This document shows, in pieces, positions 37,338 to 47,892 of a stretch of DNA of 64,000 nucleotides. The DNA comes from Buxus sempervirens. Lineage: Eukaryota > Streptophyta > Magnoliopsida > Buxales > Buxaceae. The stretch's first letter is position 1; the number at the start of each line of letters is the position of its first letter. The DNA is taken from contig OX387195.1 in the NCBI GenBank assembly GCA_947561395.2, forward strand, positions 4,849,828 through 4,913,827, given 5' to 3'. The notes under the pieces were generated by a model, which made no database searches, was not told the DNA's origin, and saw only the letters and a program-made list of their open reading frames with translations. Made by a program: the position numbers and the translations under genes.

Positions 37338-38873
37338 ATGTCCCAGATGGAAGATGAATCGGAGTTCAGACTTCCTTATTTTGATGGAACCAATTTTGCC
37401 CACTGGAAAGCTAGAATGGAATTTTTTCTAAGATCTCTAGATAATTCTGTTTGGGAAGTAGTTGTCAGAGGTTGGACACCCCCCACCATTGAGGTTGATC
37501 ATGATGGGGTTAAGACTATTGAGCCATTGGATGTGATGTCGTGGTCTGATGCTCAAAGGAACTTAAGTGTGGCAAATGCCAAAGCACTCAATGCCATTTA
37601 CTGTGCAATCTCTCAAGATTTATTCAAGAGAATTTGTAGATATGAGAGTGCCAAGGAGGCCTGGGACAACTTAGTAATGATCCATGAAGGGACCCCTGCT
37701 GTTAAGAGGTCAAAACTTCAACTCATAACAACTCAATTTGAAAATTTAAGAATGGGTGAAAATGAATGCTTTATGGATTTTTATACTAGATTAATGGACA
37801 TTGTTAATTCCATGTGGGAGTTAGGAGAAAAGGTTTCGGAAGCTGAAATTTGTAAGAAAATTCTTAGATCACTTCCAGAGAGGTTCGCTGATAAAGTGAT
37901 CATTATAGAAGAATGTAAAGACATTGGAACTATGAAAGTTGAAGAATTAGTTGTATCCCTACAAACTTATGAAGAGGTTCACTGTAATCCCTCTAAGAAG
38001 AAATCCATGGCAGAAAAAGCCTCTAACTCTGAAAACAAAAACATAGTTAAGTCTGATTCAAAGAGTATAGAAGATGAAGAAATGGAACTTCTTGTTATGC
38101 AATTCTTGAAACATATAAAATCAAAAACAAGAGGAAAAGTGGAGAACACTAAAATTTCTTTTGATACTCAGGTCAAATCAAAATCTATGAGAAAGTCAAA
38201 AGAAATCCATTTAGTTAAATCTGAATCTGGCACCTCTGTTAATGAAGCTGATCCTGAAGAGGAAGATCTCAAACAAGCCTATGTCTCACTATATGAAGAA
38301 GGTTTTAAATTAGCTAAGAAAGTGAGCCAATTTAAAAATGAAAATAAAAGGCTGAAAAATGAGCTAAAAACAGTTAAATTTGAAAAAGATTTGTTGGTCA
38401 ATAAATATGAAGAGTTACAGTTAAATGTGAAAATGGCTAATGAACATCTTTTTAAGGCTTTGGAAGAAAATAAAGTCCTTGAAGTAGTTAAATCTGAAAA
38501 CCAAGCCTTGAAAGAGCAAATAATGCAGTTAAATGACCTACTAAACTCTGAAGAAAAATTTGCTCAAAGTGAAAAGACAGTGAAACACTTAGAAATGGGT
38601 AAACCAATTGGGGCTAGGTTTGGTCCTGGGCTTGATAGATATACTGATCAAAAGGTCCAGACCTCAACTGTGTTTGTGAAAGGAGAATCCTCTCACACTC
38701 AATCCCCTAGGCAAATGACTTCTCATCCTACAAGTAAGTGTGATGCTAAAATCATGAAATCTAACAAGATGTTCTTACCAGTAAAATCTGAAGAACAAAT
38801 GGCAAACAATAACAAAAGGGAGTATTCACCAAAAGCTAAACAAGTAAAAGTGAAAGAGCCTCCTAAGCAATAA
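37338..38873 (+). CDS. Ty1/copia-type gag polyprotein (UBN2 family), gag only
   Basis: An uninterrupted 511-residue ORF from an ATG at 37338; a second in-frame ATG follows three codons later. Residues ~10-40 give the copia gag start (PYFDGTNFAHWKARMEFFL). Residues ~70-215 form the UBN2 gag core: NAKALNAIYCAI, AKEAWDNLVMIHEGT, KILRSLPERF, MKVEELVVSLQTYE. Residues ~300-400 are Lys/Glu-rich and likely coiled coil. The pattern resembles the Sire/Maximus-type copia gag. A zinc knuckle is missing from the ORF. A wrecked trace (CNCG...C) lies past the stop near 39020. No protease, integrase or RT follows. Gag would form the virus-like particle. It could be a non-autonomous element or a co-opted gag; no LTR pair was identified. 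Confidence 0.8.
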   Translation: MSQMEDESEFRLPYFDGTNFAHWKARMEFFLRSLDNSVWEVVVRGWTPPTIEVDHDGVKTIEPLDVMSWSDAQRNLSVANAKALNAIYCAISQDLFKRICRYESAKEAWDNLVMIHEGTPAVKRSKLQLITTQFENLRMGENECFMDFYTRLMDIVNSMWELGEKVSEAEICKKILRSLPERFADKVIIIEECKDIGTMKVEELVVSLQTYEEVHCNPSKKKSMAEKASNSENKNIVKSDSKSIEDEEMELLVMQFLKHIKSKTRGKVENTKISFDTQVKSKSMRKSKEIHLVKSESGTSVNEADPEEEDLKQAYVSLYEEGFKLAKKVSQFKNENKRLKNELKTVKFEKDLLVNKYEELQLNVKMANEHLFKALEENKVLEVVKSENQALKEQIMQLNDLLNSEEKFAQSEKTVKHLEMGKPIGARFGPGLDRYTDQKVQTSTVFVKGESSHTQSPRQMTSHPTSKCDAKIMKSNKMFLPVKSEEQMANNNKREYSPKAKQVKVKEPPKQ

Positions 38874-39440
38874 AATGAAGAATCTGCATCAAATTGCCAG
38901 AATAAATGAAATATATAAAGGAAAAAAGGAGGTGGAGGAAAACAAAAGAAGTCATTCACCTAAGAATAGTCCTAAAAAAATTTGAGCAAGATAAAGGCAA
39001 ATCAAAAATTTGTAATTGCGGACAATTAAAAATGATTTGTGTTTATAATTAAACCATTTGCATTTATGTGCTATAGCTAAATCAGAGGATCTAAGCCTCA
39101 TTTTCATTTGTGCCCTATAGTAAAACATTTAATCTACCTCTCTTTCTTTTATGTGCTGTATAGTTATTTCCTGACAATAAGGGGAGAGAGATATATCCCT
39201 CCAGAATTGTGTAATGTGCTTTGTTGCAGGAAAACTTTACAGGTATGCAACTCAGGGGGAGCAGAAGATGTCTAGTTAGGGAGAATCCGCACGAGATGTA
39301 TTGTTTTGCTTTTAATTAAGTCTGTAGTAAAATCTTTATTTTAGAAGGAATTTTTTTAGGTCTCATGTTGTAGTTTGTGTCTAGGAGATACCTATAAACA
39401 GTTTGTCTAGAAATTGACAAAGGGGTATATAGTTAGTGCC
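38874..39440 (+). other. degenerate 3' flank of the copia gag
   Basis: A+T-rich, with decayed gag-like codons and then purine runs GGGGAGAGAG (39181) and GACAAAGGGG (39417), which could be polypurine-tract relics. No ORF. Confidence 0.4.
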
Positions 39441-39722
39441 ATGAGCACAGAGCACACTCTTTTGTCAATTCCATGAGTTTGGGAAGTGTTTCATACTTGA
39501 CTTGGGTGCACTTTCAGTTGTTCTTTTTTGAACTTTCATCAAGTATCTCTGATTTTATATTGCATGTAAACTCACTCATGTTAATCTCCTAGTGAGCCAT
39601 TGTTGCTTCTGTTGCTACATGAAATTGAACTGTCAATTCAGTGCAGTCCTTAGATATTTTCAAGTCCTCAGAGAAGGAATGAATGGTATTTCACTGGTAT
39701 TTTAATTTTTATTTATTTTTAA

Positions 39723-39765
<43 letters not shown>

Positions 39766-42564
39766 AGAAGGCAGATTTTCGGAATTTATGCTTGCATGAC
39801 TGGTTTTGGCTTTAGGGACATTTTTTCGAATTTTAGCTTCCTAAATTGGTTAAATATCCTATGCATGAGTTGTTGCTCTATGAGGAACCTCACTCTTCTT
39901 GAAAAATGTCATTGACTTCACATGACTGCTTGATTACCGTGGCTTCATATTTTTGGGTGTACTTGAGCAGTTACATTTTTTGTTCTTCATGAAGTGTCTA
40001 TAATCTCCAATGTCAAGTTAAAACTTAAAAGCACTTATTCTCTTATATGGCTGATATGCCTGCTTCATGGTCTACTAAGTTTTATAGTCTTAATAGGATG
40101 AAAAGAAAGCCTTTCAGGTACCTCTATGATTGATTAAATGTTTTCCCTGTCCTTTTTAGGTGGTTATTACTAGACAGGGTAGAAAAAAAGGGTATTTTGT
40201 ATCTTCATTCTTCCAGGTCTCTAAATCTCCATTGAAATTGATAGAGAAAGATGTAGGGATTGCGCATCCATTTCTGAGGTTAATTCATCTTTCCACAAAG
40301 TCATGAGTCACCAAAAATACCCCACACTAATCTCTCATAGGCATCTGCATTTCTAATTTATTCCCATCACTGAAGAATGGCGGCCTTTTCCCTTTTGAGG
40401 TTTGCATAATTTCAGTTGCAAAAAGAATATCAGCTAATTTCCTTCTGGGGACAAGAGGATGTACTGATGGATGAAGTAAGGTTCGTTGGTATCGACCTCT
40501 TTCTATTTACCATAATTCTAGTTATAATTGTGTAGTTCAGGTCTCATCTAACCATGTGACTTAATTCTTTTTCACTGTTCTCCCATTATGAAAGAAGGCC
40601 GAGATCCATACTGAAAACACTTCCCCACCTATATCCTTGAAAGTAAGGAAAAGAAATTTTTGATAAAACATAAAGTCCTGGAGCTTTAGGTGCACCATTT
40701 TCAGAAGTGCAATTATACTTAATCTCTTATGATACATCTAAGCAACAGATCATAGTCTCCTCTTCTATGGTGCTAGTATTTACTGTACACTATCAAGCAA
40801 GATCAGGTTTGAGGTTTCCTGTGTTTGAAAGCTATTTCTAAATCCTGTCTTATTGTGTTTGAAATGACCTCTTTGTTATCCGTCCACAACACATCATCAT
40901 TTCTATTCTTGAAATCCTGTTATGAGCCCTTCAAAGAAAAGCTTGGTATGTGACGTATGTCTCCATATTTAAGTTTGATATTCCCATGTTTTTGCATTAA
41001 AATCTACTAATTTTTTCATCCATGTTAGTTATACTTGTCAATTCCATCCCTTTACAAAAACTTTCATACGCCTGAGGTTCTGAACAAGTTAGAACTGCCT
41101 TAGAGCCACGGAAGGACTGTGCTCTTCCGAATAGTGTCAACCAAAAGTGGTAAATCAAACATGGGGTCTATCCGGACCAGGTCCATAGATGGGTAAAATT
41201 GCGTACCACTGTGGGTTAGGCAGTCAATAGGGTGGGTTGGGCTGGGTTTTGACGAGTCCGGCCTCAGCCCAATTTATATCTAGCTAGTCTAAATTTAACT
41301 GGCCTACCATAAACCAAACTCTGTGTGTCGAAGCCCAACCCAAACATTTTTTAAAAGCCTAGATTTATTTAATAATTTAAATGTATAGTTTAAGGCGTCA
41401 ATAAAAATCTATAATAAGGTGAGGTGCCTCTTTGGGAATCGTGCCAATAAAACTATGCAAGATTCCAAAACAACCCACCCTTACACATCATTGTGAAGAT
41501 TAAAGGGCACGATAATCAATATAATCTACTATACGTAATCTCTAGAATCACCTTATAACATATTATATGTTTTATAAAATATGTTATACATAATCTCTAG
41601 AATCACAGATTTTGAAAATTTAAGCACCAATGTCCATAATCCCTATAATCACCAAAAAGGTAGATTCTGATTATGGGCTTGATTATACAATCGAATAGTA
41701 GAATCTGGCATTAAAATTCCAACCAAACACAATTTTTGGATTATGGAATCGAATTCTACTAGAATCTAGATTCTATAATGCCCACAAAATACCCCCTAAG
41801 ATACTTAGCCAATTTCTTACCCATGCGAGAAACACAAGTTTAATGAAACATATGATTCCTTTTGAGTCAAACAAAGGTCTTTTTTTTTTTTTTTCCATTC
41901 AATCAGAACATAAAACCAAAAGCCTTCTTTCTCATATCCGCTGTATTTTAAGACTTGGGGATCTAACTGTACACACAAATTTCAAGTGATTTGATGTAGA
42001 TAAATGCCAGGTGGCGTTCTTCAGTTTCAGAGTGATTGTAGGTGTTCTTCACTCCGGGATTTGTGTTTGCTTCGACTTTTCTGCTAACTTCAAAGAGGAT
42101 TTTCTCTTTGTAGAGAAGTGTCCCTTTCTTTGGGAGGAGGTTTTTTCTTTAAGAAAAGTGCTCCTTTCTTCTTTGGGATGGAGGATTTGCTCTGGTTTTC
42201 TCTTCAAGAGAATTTCTCCAAAGCTTCAACATTTAACTCCTTGATTTGATTTGTATGTCTCCTCTTGTAACCAAGCCCCCTATTTATAGAGCTAAAATTA
42301 CAGGGAATTGACAAATTTACCCTTTAAAGGATAAATAAAAAATTTGAATTAAAAATAACTCATATTTATCTTATGGAATATTTGATCACAATTGGGCTCA
42401 ATGAGCTGTTCTTTTACAAGCCCATTTACAAACTTGGGTTTTGGGTCTTGTAAATTTTGATGCCTACAAATAGCCCCTCGATGCTTGTTTATTAAAATTT
42501 TTTTTAATGAACAAGCCTAGACCTGCTTTGCATGAGGTTGAATTTTGTTTACTACCACTACCAC

Positions 42565-42565
<1 letters not shown>
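39441..42565. other. intergenic DNA, mostly unassigned
   Basis: Contains a (TG)n microsatellite (39732-39764) and a stretch at 39490-39530 that shares ATACTTGACTTGGGTG with 37248 upstream of the copia gag. A MITE-like block lies at about 41400-41805. No convincing gene. The ORFs at 39733 and 42011 lack recognisable domains. Confidence 0.45.
41400..41805. mobile_element. MITE-like block with GATTCTAG palindromes
   Basis: Many AGAATC/GATTCT words, ending TATAATGCCCACAAAATACC. This resembles the block at 14990-15180. Borders and target duplications are unresolved. Confidence 0.4.

Positions 42566-42606
<41 letters not shown>
42566..42606. repeat. poly-C run of 41 bases
   Basis: Pure C, followed by CACACCCCCACCCCACCCCG. 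It lies where the following LTR should start, so the LTR's own TGTAAGAC-CCCG terminus may have been expanded or lost here. Confidence 0.9.
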
Positions 42607-42978
42607 ACACCCCCACCCCACCCCGACCCTGGATTTTTAAGTAAGAATAAATAGAGGATTAAATTATTTAAGTCAATTAATTACATCAATTTAAAATAAC
42701 CCTTTGGTTTGGTTCGGGTTGGTTTACTTTAAGTGAATGGGTTAGTTGAATTGAGTTTGGATCGATTGGATCAATTCAATTCAAGTGAATCGGTTGAAGT
42801 GATTGAGTTCGATTTAGTTGGTTTAGGTTTATTTTATTTGGGTTCGGTTTGGTTGGTTTAGTTGGGTTCGGTTTATTTAATTGATTTAGTGGTTTAATGG
42901 GTTAATTGTTTAATTGATTTAGGTTTGGTTGGTTGGGTTGGTTCAATTCATCAAATTGGTTTATTGGTTTAAGGAATT

Positions 42979-43023
<45 letters not shown>

Positions 43024-44870
43024 TTAAAGAACCCAAAGGTTCTTATTTTCGTTCGTCGAGGGTTAGAGAAAACCGCAGAGCAAAGAAGGAGAAGAAGAAG
43101 AAGAAAAGGGGAAGGCTTGTCTTTGGATTTTGAACTACCAAGTAAGTAGCACCTTTCCAACTATTTTTGTGTGAAGAAAATCGTAGTTTAAAACAAAATT
43201 CCAGGTTTATTTGGTTTCGTGCAAGGTTTTGGCGTTTCTGTCGTTTGATCTGGATTGTGGAAGTTATAGGGGTTTAAAACTTGTTTACCCAGTTTTGTTC
43301 CTAGAGTGTTTTAGGATGTTTATTGATGTTTTTGATATGAAGAAAAACGAGTTTGGTGGTTGGATTTGAAAGAAAATCAAAATTTGGAATGTTCGGTTTT
43401 GGACATGCAGATTTTATAAGGGGCGCCAAGGGGACCGCCTAGGCGGTTTGTAAGCGCCCATTGTAGAGAAAAATTTTGGTCGAGGGCCAGCTAGAGCGCC
43501 TAGGCGCCGATGCTAGGTGCCCATCGCAAAAAAAATGTCATTTTGACTGTTTTGAGCAGATTTTCAACGCAGAACTAGTTTTTGTTGATTTTAAACCATG
43601 TATAAATAATTTTAGGTGTTTAGAAACTTCTTCTACTTTGTTTACATTTGACAAAATTGGAATTTCTATACGTTTTTACTTAGATTGGTGTTGATTGGGT
43701 ATTTCAAGAAAATGATGTCTTCAAAAGCAAATTTACTGGTTTCGAAAACCTAATGAGATTTGTGATTTGAATGATGAAGCTGAGGCTTCTTGTGGACTTG
43801 AAAAGGGACTGAGAGCCCATGGTAATCCAAAAGGGCAGTGAGGCCTAGGGATTTAAAGGAAAGTGAACAAGAGTTCACTCGATATCGTTTTGTGCTTTAG
43901 GCAAGCATTGCCTTTATGAGATTGGTTTTACATAAACTGTTTTATTGATTTAACATTAGTTTGTATTGAGTTTAGTGGGCATAGAGGTGGTTATGGATCT
44001 ATGGTCAATCTAGTTAGTGTATTAGTGATGGCTTGTCGAGTTAACACCTTGAGCCAATTGGGTACCACTGTATGGGATCAGTGAGGCCTTCTTATGGGAT
44101 AGGTTGAGCTGCAGCATGCCAGCCCCGACGTGGGTGCTTTACTCGTGTGATGACTATGCGCGGCTTCGACGTCAAGTAGTGAGGTGGCAAACCGGCTAAA
44201 GGTGGTTATCTCGATTTACAAACACGCTAATCCACGAGTCTGCATAGACACTTTATTAATGATATTGTATTGTTATATTTGAACGGCTTCTTTATATTTG
44301 AACTGTTTCTTAACATGATTTGATGGAGTTTGATCGTATGATATGTTAGCATGTTACTTCATTATCTTAAAGCTGCATAATTGTTTTGTATCATGCATTG
44401 TGTTGCTTATTAAGACATTAGTCTCACGCGTGTTTTATTTTTACCAGATTTGTTTTCAGATCCGTTTGGTGAGCCACGTACTGGGGCAGATATTGAGAAT
44501 GAGCTTGAGTACAGGCCAGGGAACTACTACTACCCATAGTAGGATTCTTTTTATGATGCGGTATTTTCTTTTGGAAAATTGTAAATGGAATGTAAATATT
44601 CTTTTGGACTTAAAAACTTGAGAACTACCTTAAAGGATCATTTTTGTATATAAATTTTCTTGTGAAAGACAGTGAGGGTGAGATTTTTAGATGTCTTTTT
44701 GGATTCTCAGATATCATGTTTTGGAGACTATAATACAGGTGATTATTTTGTTTTATGGAAATGTTTATTCCATGTTTCTTTAGTCATGCACTCTGATTAT
44801 TACATTGTAATTTCCCAGGATTTATTGTGTTAATCAGGTTCTATTGGGCCCATATGTAGGTCCAATTTTC
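42607..44870 (+). mobile_element. LTR (solo or truncated), family of 2457-7788
   Basis: The 44.2-44.87 kb part matches the reverse complement of 2480-3100 closely, e.g. TTTATTCCATG, GCACTCTGATTATTACATTG and TTGGGCCCAT. It stops short of the usual GGGACA end. The GA-rich leader at 43070-43115 is followed by AGTAAGTAGC (43141-43150). No internal region follows. (TG)n at 42983-43022. Confidence 0.7.
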
Positions 44871-46892
44871 TAATTTTCTTCTTTTTCTAATTTAATCCAC
44901 ATTCATTTCCTCCTCGTTGTTGCAAGCAATCCGGCTGGGTTGATCTAGTTGGGGGATATAGACGAGTTTCACTTGGAGAACGAGATTCCCAGCCTTCTGG
45001 TTGCATTAGAGTTCCTGTTAAACTAAAACACTTTCCCTTTATAATCACCAAACCGAGAGCCTAGCGTTATTATTTCCAGAAGAACCTTGCTTGTTGGCTC
45101 CCATTGAAGGACCTCTGCCTCTATCGGAGAACCGTCACAACACCTACAGGTATGCCTCTTCTTCTTTTTGTCTTATTGTGCAGCATTAACTGATCTAGTG
45201 TTCCTCCATGCCATTGTTTGATTTCAACTTGCCCAAAATACGATTGAAAGAGTGGTCTTTTTATAACCAAAACCGGATGATTTTATGGGGCGCTCAACAT
45301 GTTTCTGGGGGTTAAAGTCAACAAGTTGAGAATAACATAGAAGGAGAGACGAGAATCAAATTTCTACCACTACCCGAAGAACAAATTTACTTAGGTATTC
45401 AATGTGAATAGTGTCTCATCGGTATTCAAAAAGCCTCTTCCCGAAACCAAGTCCTTGAAGTAAATGGCATAGTCAAGATTTTCATTCAGGGTGGGCAAAG
45501 TAAACCTTTGAACTAAAATGATCATGATCGAAATAAATGTAATTTTCCTCTAATTGATCAAAGTTTTTTAGTTGATACACAACAACAACAAAAACCTTAA
45601 GTGCACCCGATTATTCTTTGTAGTTGAAACTAGAGCTTTTCTCTATTTTCTAACTCTTTTCTCTGACTATTAAATAGATGTAGAGAAACTGAGAATGCTT
45701 TGGCTATATTCCGATAATAAACAACACCCCATCAAACTCTTATAAGCTTGTCATTTGATGAACAGACCACATTAAGAAATGGCTTAGATAGACCAATTGT
45801 GAGAATTGAGAAAGTGGATGGGCAATTTAACAATTTTAGAGGGGGCAAAATTTATTTATACAAGTACACTTGTGACTATGTAGCTCCGCCCCTGCTTGAA
45901 GTAGTGATTGTTGAAGATCAGAGGCGTCGCATCGAGGTCTCCAATGACGTTCCCATCCTCGCCGAGCAGACACAACCGGTCTAGCTTCTCTCTCAATATA
46001 GGCTCGATTATGGAGTCAGGCCTTTAGTGCCAGACTGGTTATAGAGGCGGAAAAAAATCGAGAAATAGTGTCCCTCACGGACAGGGGCGGCTTAAAGGGG
46101 TAGGCCACTAAGGCCCCCCAACTATGAAGGACCCCCAGTAAGGCAAAATTTTTCCAAATTTTTTTTGGGAAAATTATGAAAAAGGGTCACTTTTTAAAAA
46201 TATTTATAAAAACAGTCCACTAAGATGCCGAATTGCAGAAAAGGGCCACTTTTCATTGATAATATAAAAAAAGACCATCGAAATTAAATTACAAGATCAC
46301 TTTTCAAAAATAATTAAATTTGAGGATCACTTTACTTGTACATGAGATGGGACGCAAACTTCTTACATGGGATACAAATTCATTTTACATGGGACACAAG
46401 TGCATTTTATGTGAGATATGAGCGCATCATATGTGGACACAAGCACATTTGGCTATAATAACATGGCGTTATTTTTAATTATTTTTAAAAAGCGACCCTT
46501 CAGGTAATTATTTTTTAGAAGTGGCCCTTTTCTGCAATTCGGCATCTTAGCGGACTATTTTTATAAATATTTTAAAAAGTAACCCTTTTTCATAATTTTC
46601 CCTTTTTTGTGGACCCCACCCCTCACTAAGGCTAAGAAGTAAGGCCCCCCATTGCTTTCTCTCTCTCATTTTTTTTATAGAAATTGATTATTTTCTTGCT
46701 AAATCTTTTTTTAAAAATGGAAAAGGGGGCATAGGGTTTCTATCTTTTGTGAAAAACGAAAGATCCATCTTCTCACACCTATCATCTCTTCTTATTTGCT
46801 TTTGAAATCAAAGAATGACATTGCTATTGAGTTTGCCTTTAGACCAATATTCGAGTGCACGTTACTGATTTACCGGAAGAAGTCTCCGACCG
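44871..46892. other. intergenic DNA with MITEs
   Basis: A possible untranslated exon ends CCTACAG/GTATGCC near 45150, but no coding exon is recognised. The stretch ending CTCCGCCCCTG (about 45890) and AGGGGCGGCTTA (46084) look like hAT-type termini. The ORF at 45748-45984 spans one of these and is unconvincing. Confidence 0.4.
46167..46602. mobile_element. MITE with ~90-bp terminal inverted repeats
   Basis: Begins GGGAAAATTATGAAAAAGGG and ends with the complement. Inner arms CCGAATTGCAGAAAAGGGCC and GGCCCTTTTCTGCAATTCGG are also inverted matches. The long inverted repeats suggest a Mutator-type MITE. The flanks are T-runs, so the target duplication is unclear. Confidence 0.75.
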
Positions 46893-47003
46893 TGTAAGAT
46901 CCCGGAATTTTGAGAAATTGTAATTAAGAGTAAATATATTAAATAAGAACAATTAGAGGAAAAAAAATTCAATTAAACCAGTTGGTTTAAAGGGCTTGGT
47001 TAG
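46893..47003 (+). mobile_element. start of an LTR split by the 47-62 kb element (left part)
   Basis: TGTAAGATCCCGG opens an LTR resembling the start of the family at 7788 read in reverse. It is cut after 111 bp by the next element and resumes at 62068. The last five bases, GTTAG (46999-47003), are the target site. Confidence 0.65.
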
Positions 47004-47452
47004 TGTAGACACCCCAAAATTGCACGATTTTTGATAAATCTTGAAGGAGAGAAATATTTTATTGGAATTTTCAATTCTTTGCATTGGGTTTGAGATACTT
47101 AACCTATTTGAATCCAAAACCGTAAAGGAAAAGGCCCGAATTCAATCTTTTGTGCAAAGTCAAACTTTTTCCGGTTGAATTTTGTTGACTTTTGACCTCA
47201 GAAAATGAAATATTTTTTTAAAGCCAGATTTCAAGATAATTTTTCCCGGTAATCAGGTTTTTAGCCATGTTATTGCATAAAAGAATTTTTTGAGATTTTA
47301 AATCTTGACGAATACCTTGGTTTTAACATATTGAACCTTTTTTCCAGACCTGAAAAATCGGAATTTTGCCTAGAACTGGAAAGTTGACTTTTTATTCACT
47401 TGGAATTTGGGTCTGGAACTATTTTTCATGGATTCAAATGGGGGGGTGTTTG

Positions 47453-47534
47453 CTTATTTACATGTAATATCTTAAGTAAATGGAGATTAAAAAATACGAG
47501 GACATTTACTTAAACGATATTACATGTAAATAAG
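47453..47534. repeat. large inverted repeat in U3 (30-bp arms)
   Basis: Arms 47453-47482 and 47503-47534 are complementary throughout, except for a 2-base insertion in the right arm. The loop is 20 bases. Repeated in the 3' LTR at about 59747-59828. A decayed homologue lies at 4119-4198. Confidence 0.9.
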
Positions 47535-47573
47535 TATTGCCTGTGTTAAAATTTGAAAAAAAGGCTTTTTTCC

Positions 47574-47717
47574 TTGTATCCGGCAACTCAGGCCGGATAC
47601 AAGTGTCCTTCTTTGTATCCGGTGGATAATGCCGGATACAAGTAGACCTCAGTGTATCCGGCATCATAGTCCGGATACATTAAGGTACTTGTGTATCCGG
47701 CCTGATATACCGGATAC
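47574..47717. promoter_or_regulatory. four GTATCCGG/CCGGATAC hairpins, 39-bp phased (5' LTR)
   Basis: Stems at 47574-47602, 47613-47641, 47653-47679 and 47693-47717 share the arm core GTATCCGG/CCGGATAC. The 9-base loops are all different: caactcagg, tggataatg, catcatagt, cctgatata. Loop centres are 47588, 47627, 47666 and 47705, exactly 39 bp apart. They lie about 170-300 bp upstream of the TATA box. They could be paired protein-binding half-sites or structural elements. Confidence 0.9.
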
Positions 47718-47884
47718 GCTAGTTTTGCTCAAAATTAGGGTTTTTCGAGAGCTTTTCACTTTTACCATCATATCCCTCATTAAATGAGGGGAAATCTCGG
47801 AAACAGCCTTAGGGTTAAGGTTGGTGGGCTATAGACCTTATGTTGTGTCTACCATTCTCACCAACCCTAACCCTAACCTTTGCC

Positions 47885-47892
47885 TATAAATA
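47885..47892 (+). promoter_or_regulatory. TATA box of the 5' LTR
   Basis: TATAAATA, followed by GGAGGC. Transcription would be expected to start about 30 bp downstream (near 47915). The same sequence is at 60179-60186 in the 3' LTR. Confidence 0.75.

Noticed and set aside
45748..45984. 78-residue ORF
   Set aside because: No recognisable domain, and part overlaps a likely transposon end (CTCCGCCCCTG).
47863..47878. Telomere-like AACCCTAACCCTAACC in the LTRs
   Set aside because: Only two to three units; part of an imperfect inverted repeat with the upstream TTAGGGTTAAGG.
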